Assembly (NCBI GenBank): GCA_910585215.1
Contig: CAJUDQ010000010.1
Coordinates: 53,080 to 97,690 of the forward strand
DNA length: 44,611 nt
Direction of reading: 5' to 3'
From: an uncultured Lachnospiraceae bacterium
GTDB taxonomy: Bacteria; Bacillota; Clostridia; Lachnospirales; Lachnospiraceae
Every line of letters starts with the position of its first letter. Positions within the stretch are counted from its first letter, which is position 1. Below are positions 8,206-16,604 of the stretch, one piece after another. The notes beneath the pieces are model-generated. The model was not told the DNA's origin and made no database searches. It was given only the letters and a program-made list of their open reading frames with translations. The translations under genes and the position numbers were made by a program.

Positions 8206-9159
8206 TTAAAAGCCCTTGAGTGCCAGCAGACACATTAAGGCTGTAATAATCGTAAACAGTACTACTATTCTTGTTTCCTCCCATCCGCACATTTCAAAGT
8301 GATGATGCAGAGGAGCCATTTTAAAAATTCTTTTTCCTCCCGTTATCTTGAAAAAAGTCACCTGCAGCATAACGGAAAGAACCTCCAGTAAATAAACAAA
8401 TGCTACCATTGCCAGAAACAGAGGTATTTTCAATATAATTGCCGCAGAAGCAACAAATCCTCCCAGAGCCAGAGAACCGGTATCTCCCATAAAAACCTTT
8501 GCAGGATACACATTAAACAGTAAAAATCCCAGAAGACTTCCAGTAACAGCCGCTGTAATAATATATAAATCCTTCTGAAAATCAATTGCTGCAACCGTCA
8601 GAAATACAGAAATCAAAATGGTAACTCCGCTTTCAAGCCCATCCAGTCCGTCTGTGAAATTTGCTCCATTTACAGTACCAAGCATGACTAAAAACAAAAA
8701 AGGATAATATAGTATTCCAAGCTCTATACTTTCTCCTGTAAAGGGAATTAAAATCTCTGTTCCCATTTCTTCATAGCGATATAAATAGCACAAAAAGATA
8801 AGCGTTATAAAAATTTGCAAAATCATTTTTTGTACAGGTTTCAATCCCAGATTTCTTTTCATGACAATTTTAATATAATCATCAAGAAATCCAATCAGTC
8901 CAAAGCCAAGAGTGGTATACATTACCGGAATAATTTCTGTATACTCTCTGACAAATACCAGTGAAGTAACTACAACCGCCCCAAGAATAATAAGACCTCC
9001 CATAGTCGGAGTACCTGATTTTCTGAAATGGCTTCGCGGTCCCTCCTCCCTGACCTGCTGAGCCATTTTAAACTTCTGTAAAAATGGAATAACAATGGGC
9101 GTAAGCAGTACACTGGTAAAAAATGAAATAAGTATTGCCACTAAAATATCTGTCTGCAT
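8206..9159 (-). CDS. mraY: Phospho-N-acetylmuramoyl-pentapeptide-transferase MraY
   Basis: Integral membrane enzyme that makes lipid I by moving phospho-MurNAc-pentapeptide onto undecaprenyl phosphate. At 317 residues with about ten membrane segments it has all family signatures: FLDDYIKI (catalytic Asp pair), NGANFTDGLDGLE, FMGDTGSLALGG, and the cytoplasmic histidine loop APLHHHFEMCGWEE. ATG at 9159 has AAGGTG upstream. murE and murF, often next to mraY, are missing. The 139-bp gap to the preceding PBP gene holds an unusual 17-bp tandem repeat. Confidence 0.97.
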   Translation of the reverse strand: MQTDILVAILISFFTSVLLTPIVIPFLQKFKMAQQVREEGPRSHFRKSGTPTMGGLIILGAVVVTSLVFVREYTEIIPVMYTTLGFGLIGFLDDYIKIVMKRNLGLKPVQKMILQIFITLIFLCYLYRYEEMGTEILIPFTGESIELGILYYPFLFLVMLGTVNGANFTDGLDGLESGVTILISVFLTVAAIDFQKDLYIITAAVTGSLLGFLLFNVYPAKVFMGDTGSLALGGFVASAAIILKIPLFLAMVAFVYLLEVLSVMLQVTFFKITGGKRIFKMAPLHHHFEMCGWEETRIVVLFTIITALMCLLALKGF

Positions 9160-9170
9160 TTTTTCACCTT

Positions 9171-9236
9171 ATTTTTTCCGAATTGATATTTTTTCCGAAT
9201 TGACATTTTTTCCAAATTGATATTTTTCAAATTCAT
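9171..9236 (-). repeat. 17-bp tandem repeat in the mraY leader
   Basis: Three nearly perfect head-to-tail 17-bp copies (9171-9187, 9188-9204, 9205-9221; core ATTTTTTCCGAATTGAT on the plus strand) plus a degenerate 15-bp fourth copy (9222-9236). The array ends immediately before the ribosome site of mraY. Function unknown; it could be a variable-number repeat or a repeated regulator site. Confidence 0.8.
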
Positions 9237-9298
9237 ATCTATATTCTTTGGTGTATTTTATTGTATATAAAATTACATACAGATTTATATATACTGAA

Positions 9299-11053
9299 TT
9301 ACTGCTCTGCTTTTTTTATGTTCAAATAAGGCAGTATATTTTCATAAAGTGAACGAATAACCGGTGCCGCTATGGTTCCTCCATAATAAATCCCCTCCGG
9401 CTCATCAATCATGCATATGGCTATCACCTGCGGGTCATCCGCCGGTGCGAATCCAATATAAGAACCGATATATTTTCCACTGCCTCTGGGCAGTTTTTCT
9501 GAAGTAGCTGTCTTGCCACCTATATTGTATCCTTCCACCTGTCCGTTTTTTCCTCCTCCTGCACTTACTACCTGAGTGAGAATATATTTCATATTTTCTG
9601 AGGTCTGGGCAGACACTGCGCCCTCTTTTGTCTCATATTCAAAAGTTTCTGTCAAATTTCCCTCATCATCGCATACTCCTATGGCAAAATGCGGAGTAAT
9701 CAGTGTTCCTCCATTTATTACAGCACTGGCGGCTCTCAAAAGCTGCAAAGGTGTAATCTGAAAAGACTGGCCAAATGACATGGTTGCCATTTCCACAAGT
9801 CCGACATTTTCCAGCTTATGTATAATTGTTCCTGCTTCGCCGGGCAAATCCACTCCCGTTTTTTCTAAAAGTCCCAACTTTTCCAGATAATAAAAATATC
9901 TCTCTGGTCCAACTCTCAGTCCCACATCAATAAAAACAGGATTGCAGGAGTTCATGGTTGCCTCCACAAAATTTTCGCTTCCATGTCCTATTGTTTTATG
10001 ACATTTGATTCTTCTGTCCTCTACCATTCGATAACCCGGACATGAAAATGTACTGTCCAATGTAACGACTCCCTCTTCAAGTCCCGCCGTAGCAGTGATT
10101 ATTTTAAAGGTAGAACCCGGCTCATAGGTATCATTGATACATGGATTCCGCCACATTTTATTCAACAGATTTTGATATTCCTCTGTTCCTTTTTTTTCGT
10201 CTGTCTCATAATTGAGCGTATAGGGACTGTTCAGATTAAATTCAGGTATGCTTACCATTGCATAAATCTCACCATTTTGAGGATTCATTACAATAATGGA
10301 TACATAATTCGCATTTTTTTCCTCCAGTACCTTTTGTGCTGCCTGTTCTGCATATTTTTGTATGTTTACATCCAAAGACAGCATGATATTTTTTCCTGGA
10401 ATCGCTTCTTTTCTTCCCTCCACTACATGGTCAAGCTCCACACCCCTTGCATCCGTCAGAGTCTGAATTTCTCCGTCTACTCCCTTTAAATAATCCTCAT
10501 ATTCCACCTCTATTCCAATAATACCCTGATTGTCACTTCCTGTAAACCCCAAAACCTTTGATGCCAGACTTTCAAAGGGATAATAGCGCTTATAATCCTC
10601 ATCCACCTTTACTCCGGCTAAATCATAAGAACGAATTAAATCTCCAGTTTCTTTGGGAACATTTGATTTTATTTTTTCTCTGGAACTGAATTTTTCTACT
10701 TTTTTTCGAACAGTTTCCTCCTCCAGCTCAAGTGTTTCTGATAGAATTTTTATTACCTTTTCCCTATCTGTCATCTGACTATAAATAACAGAAACAGTGC
10801 AGACTGTCTCATTTGAAGCGATTACCACACCATTTCTGTCAATCAGTTTTCCTCTTGCTGCCTTTATTTGTCTTTCCCTTTCGTGCAGTTTTTTTGCCAT
10901 ACCCGTATAATGCTCTGATTGAAAAATCATCACATAACCCACCCTTACACACAAAAGCAGAAATACAAGAACCACAACGAAAAAAAATAGTACCAGCTTT
11001 TTTTTATTGTAAATCCTGCTCCTATATTCGCCTTTCAGTCTGCTATGAAACAA
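9299..11053 (-). CDS. Class B penicillin-binding protein (spoVD position), KTA-type active site
   Basis: A DD-transpeptidase of 584 residues: a short cytoplasmic tail, one transmembrane helix (residues 19-44), a PBP dimerisation domain (about 55-220) and a transpeptidase domain. Active-site motifs are S314-TFK317, S369-CN and K514-T-A. The third motif is KTA instead of the common KTG, in GGKTATSEK. No PASTA domain follows, although the gene occupies the spoVD position. The start is TTG at 11053 with AAGGA 10 bases upstream. It presumably cross-links septal or cortex peptidoglycan with the downstream SEDS protein; which of these is not decidable here. Confidence 0.9.
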   Translation of the reverse strand: MFHSRLKGEYRSRIYNKKKLVLFFFVVVLVFLLLCVRVGYVMIFQSEHYTGMAKKLHERERQIKAARGKLIDRNGVVIASNETVCTVSVIYSQMTDREKVIKILSETLELEEETVRKKVEKFSSREKIKSNVPKETGDLIRSYDLAGVKVDEDYKRYYPFESLASKVLGFTGSDNQGIIGIEVEYEDYLKGVDGEIQTLTDARGVELDHVVEGRKEAIPGKNIMLSLDVNIQKYAEQAAQKVLEEKNANYVSIIVMNPQNGEIYAMVSIPEFNLNSPYTLNYETDEKKGTEEYQNLLNKMWRNPCINDTYEPGSTFKIITATAGLEEGVVTLDSTFSCPGYRMVEDRRIKCHKTIGHGSENFVEATMNSCNPVFIDVGLRVGPERYFYYLEKLGLLEKTGVDLPGEAGTIIHKLENVGLVEMATMSFGQSFQITPLQLLRAASAVINGGTLITPHFAIGVCDDEGNLTETFEYETKEGAVSAQTSENMKYILTQVVSAGGGKNGQVEGYNIGGKTATSEKLPRGSGKYIGSYIGFAPADDPQVIAICMIDEPEGIYYGGTIAAPVIRSLYENILPYLNIKKAEQ

Positions 11054-11125
11054 TTCTTTCCAGTCCTTACAAAGTATTTCATAATATTTTATTAGTTTTT
11101 GCCGAATATATGACTATTTTTTCTG

Positions 11126-13120
11126 TTATGGTGAAACCGGAACAGCCGTAGTCTCAGTTTCGATATTCCTGTTTGCCCGTTCTTCTTCTCCTATATTTGA
11201 CGGAGTAGTAGTTTCATTTTCACCCGAAGTCGGTTCTGAAGTTGGCTCTGTGGATGGCTCCGGCTGTGCAGCAGGGTCGGTATCCGGTTCTGGTTCCGGT
11301 TTTGGCCCATCCTTTTTTGCATTTACATATGGAAGCACCTCTCCCATAATACTGGAAAACAGCGTTCCTGTAATCGATGAGGACTGGTCAGGGTCCACAG
11401 GGTCATCTACTAATACATAGCAGACAATTTCTGGTTTTTCATACGGTGCAAAGCCGATAAAGGAAAGAATATACTTTTCAGGATCCACCGTAAGCTTCTG
11501 TGCGGTTCCGGTTTTTCCCGAAACAATATAACCGTTTACTGCTGCACTTTTACCAGTTCCAATTTCCACACACTCACGCAAGCCGGTTTTAATATAATCG
11601 GAGTTTTCTTTTGTCACGGTCTGTTTTATTACTTCTCCTTTTATATTTTTTACAATACTTCCATTTGGTTTCACAATCTGGCTGATAATATGAGGCTCAT
11701 AATAGTAACCTCCATTTATCAGAGAACAGAAGCCCGCTGCAAGCTGAATCATTGTAACATTAAAGCATTGTCCGAAGGAGCAGCTTGCCAGATTTAAAGG
11801 TGTCATATTTTCCGGCTGAAATAAAAGAGCAGCTGCACTTGCTTCTCCAGGCAAATCAATGCCTGTTCTTGAGCCAAATCCAAATTTTTTCTGATAATTA
11901 AAGAAAAGTTCCTGTCCCTCCAGCACGCTAATCTGCATCATGACATCATTACAGGAATATGCCAGTGAATTGGCAAGGGTAATTGTTCCATGTCCTCCGG
12001 TCTTGTGACATTTTACATACTGGCCTGGATATTGCTCTCCGCCGTCACAGATAAAAGTGGCATCTTTGCCGACCAATCCCTGCTCCAGAGCAGTTGCTAC
12101 TGTGAATGCCTTAAATGTGGAACCTGGTTCAAATGTATCACTGATACAATAATTTCTCCATATCTCGTTCAGCTTTTCAATTTTTTGTGCATCTGTCATT
12201 GCATCGATTTCTTCCTGCGAATAGAATGGAGCCAAATCTCTTGGATTGTTCAAGTCGTACGTAGTATCTCCTGCCATACCAAGAATTTCCCCATTATTCG
12301 GGTCCATCACAATCACTCCGATATGCTTTGGTGTATACTGTTCCTTCCACTGTGCAATATATTTTTCTATAATCGTCTGTATATTAAAATCCAAGGTAGA
12401 AATAACATTATTTCCATCGGTTGGATTTTTTATAATTTTTTCCATAATATTGTCGTTGTTGACATAGCCGTATTCCCTGCCGTCGATTCCATTCAACGTA
12501 TCATTATACTGTTCTTCGATTCCCCAGTTGCCCACATTGCCTGCTACCGTAAAACCAATCAAACTGCTCGCCAGTGTGGAAAACGGATATTTTCTCTCAT
12601 ATTCGCTCTCAAATGTAACTCCCTTTACATATGGATGTTTTTCGGTATCTTCTGAAATCTCTAAAAAATCCTTAATCTGTTCGTAAGAAAGCTGCTTTTG
12701 ATAAATCAGATAGCTTCTCTTGCTGTTGTCATGAATAAGTGTTGTGAGCTGCTCTTTATCATATCCAAAACATTCATTTAATGCATCTAGTGTAGGGTCC
12801 AGAAATTTTTCCTCTGAAAGAATCAGCTTCGGGTCCAGAATCAAATTGTATACCTTAATACTGGTGGCAAGCGTAACACCATTTCTATCTATAATGTCAC
12901 CTCTCTTGTACGGAAGAACTACATTTCTGTAACTCCGCTGCGATAGCACCTTTACCGTATATTCCTCACCTTTTGCATTATTGATTCTGAGCATTGCAAC
13001 ACTCAAGAAAAATAACGTCAGCAACAGAAATGAAAAAAGTATTACACTTTTTTCACTCATTTTTCTTGTAAACACTGCAGGTATCCGTTTTCTGTTCTGT
13101 TTTTTTCCAGTTTTCTTCAT
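11126..13120 (-). CDS. Class B penicillin-binding protein (FtsI/PbpB position)
   Basis: A 664-residue DD-transpeptidase with a basic N-terminus, one membrane helix near residues 25-45, a dimerisation domain and a complete transpeptidase site: S334-TFK337 (PGSTFKA), SCN in SYSCNDVM, and SGKTGTAQK. After the domain there is a tail of about 55 residues rich in Pro, Glu, Thr and Ser, without PASTA repeats. The start at 13120 was preferred to an ATG at 13150 because the latter has no ribosome site and lies inside the preceding gene; GGAG is about 13 bases upstream, so translation may be coupled to ftsL. By position directly after ftsL it is the likely divisome PBP (PBP2B/FtsI). Confidence 0.93.
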   Translation of the reverse strand: MKKTGKKQNRKRIPAVFTRKMSEKSVILFSFLLLTLFFLSVAMLRINNAKGEEYTVKVLSQRSYRNVVLPYKRGDIIDRNGVTLATSIKVYNLILDPKLILSEEKFLDPTLDALNECFGYDKEQLTTLIHDNSKRSYLIYQKQLSYEQIKDFLEISEDTEKHPYVKGVTFESEYERKYPFSTLASSLIGFTVAGNVGNWGIEEQYNDTLNGIDGREYGYVNNDNIMEKIIKNPTDGNNVISTLDFNIQTIIEKYIAQWKEQYTPKHIGVIVMDPNNGEILGMAGDTTYDLNNPRDLAPFYSQEEIDAMTDAQKIEKLNEIWRNYCISDTFEPGSTFKAFTVATALEQGLVGKDATFICDGGEQYPGQYVKCHKTGGHGTITLANSLAYSCNDVMMQISVLEGQELFFNYQKKFGFGSRTGIDLPGEASAAALLFQPENMTPLNLASCSFGQCFNVTMIQLAAGFCSLINGGYYYEPHIISQIVKPNGSIVKNIKGEVIKQTVTKENSDYIKTGLRECVEIGTGKSAAVNGYIVSGKTGTAQKLTVDPEKYILSFIGFAPYEKPEIVCYVLVDDPVDPDQSSSITGTLFSSIMGEVLPYVNAKKDGPKPEPEPDTDPAAQPEPSTEPTSEPTSGENETTTPSNIGEEERANRNIETETTAVPVSP

Positions 13121-13130
13121 AGTCTGTTTA

Positions 13131-13730
13131 TCACTCCGTATCAGGTACATCAGCGTACTGGTTCATAAATTCATCTACATTTTTTTGAAAATATTTGATT
13201 TGTTCCTCGTTGGCCATAACCATTCCCAATTCATTGAGCGCTGTATCAATAATTCTGTTGATATCAATATATGCATTGATATCATAAGATACAGCATCAT
13301 TTTGTGAAGAAATCACTTCTATATTTGATTTAAGTGAATGAACATTCGATTTTATCTCTGAGATTTCCGCCTGATAATTCAGATATCTGACTGCTAAAAA
13401 TGCAGAAACAAGAACCATTACAGAAAGAAAGACAACATATCCAAGACTCATGGACTCAGACTGCATTCTGCGGTATTTTGCCCTGCTGCTCTCTTTCTCC
13501 ATTTCCCTCTGCTGATACTTTGACAAAGGTTTTTCCTGACTTTTTCTTGCAGGAGCCGGTATTTCTTCATATCTTCTTGCAGGAGCAGCACTTCCCCGAT
13601 AATATCCAGAAGCTGTATTCTGTTTTTTTCTGCCTGTCTGATAATCTAGTTTTTTTGCCGTACTGCCTTCTGTATAATATTTCCCTGTATCATATTTCCC
13701 TGTGTCATATCCATATGATTTGCGTGCCAT
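13131..13730 (-). CDS. ftsL: FtsL-like divisome protein
   Basis: A 199-residue bitopic protein: a long basic cytoplasmic region (about 95 residues, including the repeated YDTGK, and Arg/Lys/Pro-rich), one transmembrane helix (LGYVVFLSVMVLVSAFLAV), then an extracytoplasmic coiled coil (ISEIKSNVHSLKSNIEVI) and a helical tail ending in a LGMVM motif. Sequence identity to FtsL families is always poor; the call rests on topology and position between rsmH and pbpB. The start at 13730 has AGAGGTG at good spacing; the in-frame ATG at 13778 has none. FtsL bridges FtsQ and the FtsW/PBP synthase. Confidence 0.75.
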   Translation of the reverse strand: MARKSYGYDTGKYDTGKYYTEGSTAKKLDYQTGRKKQNTASGYYRGSAAPARRYEEIPAPARKSQEKPLSKYQQREMEKESSRAKYRRMQSESMSLGYVVFLSVMVLVSAFLAVRYLNYQAEISEIKSNVHSLKSNIEVISSQNDAVSYDINAYIDINRIIDTALNELGMVMANEEQIKYFQKNVDEFMNQYADVPDTE

Positions 13731-13761
13731 AATATCACCTCTTTCAATTTCTCCTATTCCT

Positions 13762-14706
13762 TTATCCCATCTTCTCAAATACTCTTAACTTTGAACTTTT
13801 GGAACGTTTATTTTCCAATATTTCCTTTTCCCCCGGAACAATCGGTTTTCTTGTAATTACCTTTCCCTTTGATTTTTTGCCGCATACACATATCGGAAAA
13901 TTTCTAGGACATATACACGGATTTTCATTTTCTCTGAATTTGTTTTTTACAATTCTATCCTCCAGAGAATGAAAAGTAATAATACAAAGTCTGCCTCTGT
14001 CATTCAGTAAATCTATCATACTGTTTATGGAAGTCTCCAGAACTTCCAATTCCTTATTTACTTCGATTCTAATTGCCTGAAAGGTTCTTTTCGCCGGATG
14101 TCCGCCTTCTGTTCTCATTTTTGCCGGAATCGCAGCCTTTATAATCTCTGCAAGCTCTTCTGTCGTTTCTATTTCTTTTTTTTCTCTTGCGATTCTGATA
14201 TGCTTGGCAATATTTTTTGCAAATCTTTCCTCACCATAATCACGGATAATTTGAAAAAGTTTCTGTTCATCATATTCATTTATCACATTTCTTGCTGAAA
14301 GCAAAGAGTCTCTGTCCATTCTCATATCCAGAGGAGCATTTTCTTTATAGGTAAATCCTCTTTCCAGAGTGTCAAGCTGATAGGAAGACACACCTATATC
14401 CAGAAGTATTCCGTCTGCTTTTTTTATGCCAAGCTGGTCCAATACTGATTTTATCTGACAATAATTGTTTTTTATACAATTTATCTGTACCTTTCCATCA
14501 AATACCTGAAGCTTCTGCTGTGCCGCCTGCAACGCATCTGTATCCTGGTCTATGCCGATAAATCTTCCCTTTTTGGAAAGCCTTTGGCATATTTCATAGG
14601 CATGTCCTGCTCCACCGAGAGTTCCATCCACATAAACACCGTCCGGTTTTATATTTAGATTTTTAATTGTTTCCTCCAGTAATACCGGCTGATGTCTGAA
14701 ATTCAT
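13762..14706 (-). CDS. rsmH: 16S rRNA (cytosine-1402-N4)-methyltransferase RsmH
   Basis: SAM-dependent methyltransferase (formerly MraW) acting on m4Cm1402 in the ribosomal P site. 314 residues from ATG 14706, chosen for GGGAGG 5 bases upstream and the typical opening MNFRHQPVLLEE. Motif I is DGTLGGAGHA, followed by GIDQDTDAL, ILLDIGVSSYQLD, RGFTY, and the C-terminal HSLEDRIVKNKF. This is normally the second gene of the dcw cluster after mraZ; here mraZ is only a broken remnant. Confidence 0.97.
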   Translation of the reverse strand: MNFRHQPVLLEETIKNLNIKPDGVYVDGTLGGAGHAYEICQRLSKKGRFIGIDQDTDALQAAQQKLQVFDGKVQINCIKNNYCQIKSVLDQLGIKKADGILLDIGVSSYQLDTLERGFTYKENAPLDMRMDRDSLLSARNVINEYDEQKLFQIIRDYGEERFAKNIAKHIRIAREKKEIETTEELAEIIKAAIPAKMRTEGGHPAKRTFQAIRIEVNKELEVLETSINSMIDLLNDRGRLCIITFHSLEDRIVKNKFRENENPCICPRNFPICVCGKKSKGKVITRKPIVPGEKEILENKRSKSSKLRVFEKMG

Positions 14707-14756
14707 GGATACCTCCCATACATCCTGCTGTTTTTGCAAACGATGCCTGTCCATTA

Positions 14757-14931
14757 TCAAAAGTATATTTTATCCGGCAACAGACGGAGCATATTATGTG
14801 AAAATATAAAAAGATATCCGCCAAGGCCGCGGGTTATTACAAACTTCTCTCCCAGAAACTCCCAAAGCTTTGCCGGAATAATCAGCAGTCCTCTTATATA
14901 ATCAAATAATGATACTCACCCGGAATAACAT
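14757..14931 (-). pseudogene. mraZ: Degenerate mraZ remnant
   Basis: The minus strand upstream of rsmH still encodes the core of MraZ, the AbrB-like repressor of the dcw cluster. One frame reads RGLLIIPAKLWEFLGEKF followed by VITRGLGGYLFIFS, matching family sequence KGRxIIPAKxREELGExF-VITRGLDGCLF. The N-terminal GEYHY (family GEYxHxID) is in another frame from the ATG at 14931. At least two frameshifts separate start, GEYHY and core, and the reading stops at 14757, leaving about 58 codons of the usual 140 or so. Basic/acidic residues of the AbrB fold (Arg of KFRE, Asp of RGLD) are also changed. No intact mraZ is in this window. Confidence 0.85.
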
Positions 14932-14961
14932 TTTTTCTTTTTTAGGGTACTGTGTTTCTTG

Positions 14962-14986
14962 CTCCACTTTCACCCAAAAATCACCA
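14962..14986 (-). promoter_or_regulatory. Probable MraZ operator (three TGG repeats, 10-bp period)
   Basis: On the minus strand TGGTG, TGGGT and TGGAG begin at 14986, 14976 and 14966, exactly 10 bases apart and just downstream of the -10 box. MraZ binds TGGGN direct repeats separated by 5 bases in front of its own gene, so this matches arrangement and place; two of the three units are imperfect. Confidence 0.65.
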
Positions 14987-14997
14987 CTTCATAAACT

Positions 14998-15026
14998 ATT
15001 ATATATCAATTAGATAGATAAATCAA
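14998..15026 (-). promoter_or_regulatory. Promoter of the dcw cluster
   Basis: TTGATT (15021-15026) and a perfect TATAAT (14998-15003) with 17-bp spacing, minus strand. The start site would fall near 14990, at the edge of the TGG-repeat operator. Confidence 0.8.
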
Positions 15027-15058
15027 GCCAAAAAAACAATTTAACCGAAAGAAAGCTT

Positions 15059-16516
15059 CTATTCTCTGACCGCCTCACCCATTTCCTGCAGTCTGTGCAC
15101 CTCGCTGCTGATTTGCTCAAGCAGCCTGTTCTTTAATTCTGCATATCTTTCCATTACCTCATGCTGAGATATTTTTTCAATCATATATTTTGCCTGTCCG
15201 GTTTTCTTTAAATGCCATTCTTCGCTTCCAAGATTCATAAGATTTGTAATATTGTGCAATCTGTCTGCAAGTTTGACAATCAATGCCACATCACTTCCAT
15301 TTAAAATCAATGCATCAATATAGGCTTCATAGGAAATTTCCTTTGTTCTGGTCAGCCATCTGACATTTTCAGCTACCTGCTTTCCAAATCGTTTTTCCAG
15401 CTCTTCATATTGTGTGCAGGTATCCTCCAAAATATCATGAAGCAGCGCTGTTTCCAACATTTCCATATCTGCCACATTTTCCTTTTGCAAAATATGGTAT
15501 ACTCCCATTAAATGTCCCTGAAAATACGAAATATCTGTTCCATCAGAAAGCTTCCATTTCTGATTTTTATGTGCATGCTCTGCAAATTTTACAGTTTTCC
15601 AGAGTTCTTTTGAAAAATATCCTGCATTTTTTTCTGTTACAGCTTTTCCCACAAGAACAGGTTTTAAATTTCTGGAAATTCGAATTCTGTTTGCAAAAAT
15701 AAGTGTAATTCCCAAAACAAACAACACTGCTGACAAAAGCTGTGAAACTGCAATTTTGGTATTCCCTATTAACAATTGGTCCTTTCTTAATCCTTCAATA
15801 AAAAATCGGCCAAATGCATATGCTGTAATATACCAAAGAAAAACCTCTCCTTCAAATTTTTTCTTTCGTTTAAAAAGCTGAATCAATATTAAAATACACA
15901 GACACCAGAAGGATTCGTATAAAAATGTCGGATGCACCTGTATATAACTGTCATTGATAACTGTCACGTTATCCTGAACAATTACAGATACATTTGGGTC
16001 ATTTATATTTATCCGCATGGCAAAGAGAGAATCTGTATCTCCTCCATATGCTTCTCTGTTAAAAAAATTTCCCCACCTTCCAATCATCTGTCCGGTAATC
16101 AGTCCTATCGCTCCGGTATCTGTCATTTTCCACAGAGATAATTTTTTTATTTTTGCCAGTATAATGCAGACAATTACGCCTGTAATAATACCGCCATAAA
16201 TGGCAAGTCCTCCTTTTCTGAGATTGAAAATTTCATCCAGATTATTTTTATAATAATCCCATTCAAAGATAACATAATAAATTCTAGCCCCTGCAATGCC
16301 AAAAATAATACCGAACAACGCCAAATCCAGATAATCATCCACTTTCTGTCCGGAAACTCTTGCATCGTGAAATGCCAGCATCATGGCTGTCAGCATGCCA
16401 ATACCGATAATCAGACCATAATATGCTACATCAATTCCAAAGACAGAAAAAGAATTTTTCAAGTTTTCCAAAGCTATCCCCAAATGCGGGAAGCTTATGC
16501 TTATGCTTTCAGGCAT
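15059..16516 (-). CDS. lgt: Lgt prolipoprotein diacylglyceryl transferase fused to a Rel/SpoT-type HD hydrolase domain
   Basis: A 485-residue fusion. Residues 25-285 form Lgt, a membrane enzyme that moves diacylglycerol from phosphatidylglycerol to the lipobox Cys of prolipoproteins: GGLAIYGG (102-109), the Lgt signature GRWGNFFNREAYGG (146-159), HPTFLYES and GRFFIEGLRKDQL, with about seven helices. Residues 305-430 form a cytoplasmic HD domain like the (p)ppGpp hydrolase part of Rel/SpoT or MESH1: AHKNQK, His335, LLHDILEDT with His360-Asp361, FGKQVAENVRWLTRT, and KLADRLHN with Asp418. All four metal ligands are kept. Length is nearly double normal Lgt. ATG 16516 has AGGAGG close upstream. 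The second activity is inferred only; substrate unknown. Confidence 0.9.
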   Translation of the reverse strand: MPESISISFPHLGIALENLKNSFSVFGIDVAYYGLIIGIGMLTAMMLAFHDARVSGQKVDDYLDLALFGIIFGIAGARIYYVIFEWDYYKNNLDEIFNLRKGGLAIYGGIITGVIVCIILAKIKKLSLWKMTDTGAIGLITGQMIGRWGNFFNREAYGGDTDSLFAMRININDPNVSVIVQDNVTVINDSYIQVHPTFLYESFWCLCILILIQLFKRKKKFEGEVFLWYITAYAFGRFFIEGLRKDQLLIGNTKIAVSQLLSAVLFVLGITLIFANRIRISRNLKPVLVGKAVTEKNAGYFSKELWKTVKFAEHAHKNQKWKLSDGTDISYFQGHLMGVYHILQKENVADMEMLETALLHDILEDTCTQYEELEKRFGKQVAENVRWLTRTKEISYEAYIDALILNGSDVALIVKLADRLHNITNLMNLGSEEWHLKKTGQAKYMIEKISQHEVMERYAELKNRLLEQISSEVHRLQEMGEAVRE

Positions 16517-16570
16517 ATTTCCTCCTGTTAAAATATATGTGTAAAAAACAAGTTTTGCTTTATAAGTTAT

Positions 16571-16598
16571 ATTTTATGTATAATATTCTGTCTGCCAA
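16571..16598 (-). promoter_or_regulatory. Probable promoter of lgt-HD
   Basis: TTGGCA (16593-16598) and TAAAAT (16571-16576) with 16-bp spacing on the minus strand, in the 88-bp gap after ychF. Confidence 0.45.
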
Positions 16599-16604
16599 AA
16601 CTAT

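Noticed and set aside
11990..12655. 221-codon frame opposite a PBP gene
   Set aside because: Shadow frame; composition typical of reverse-complement translation, no upstream signals.
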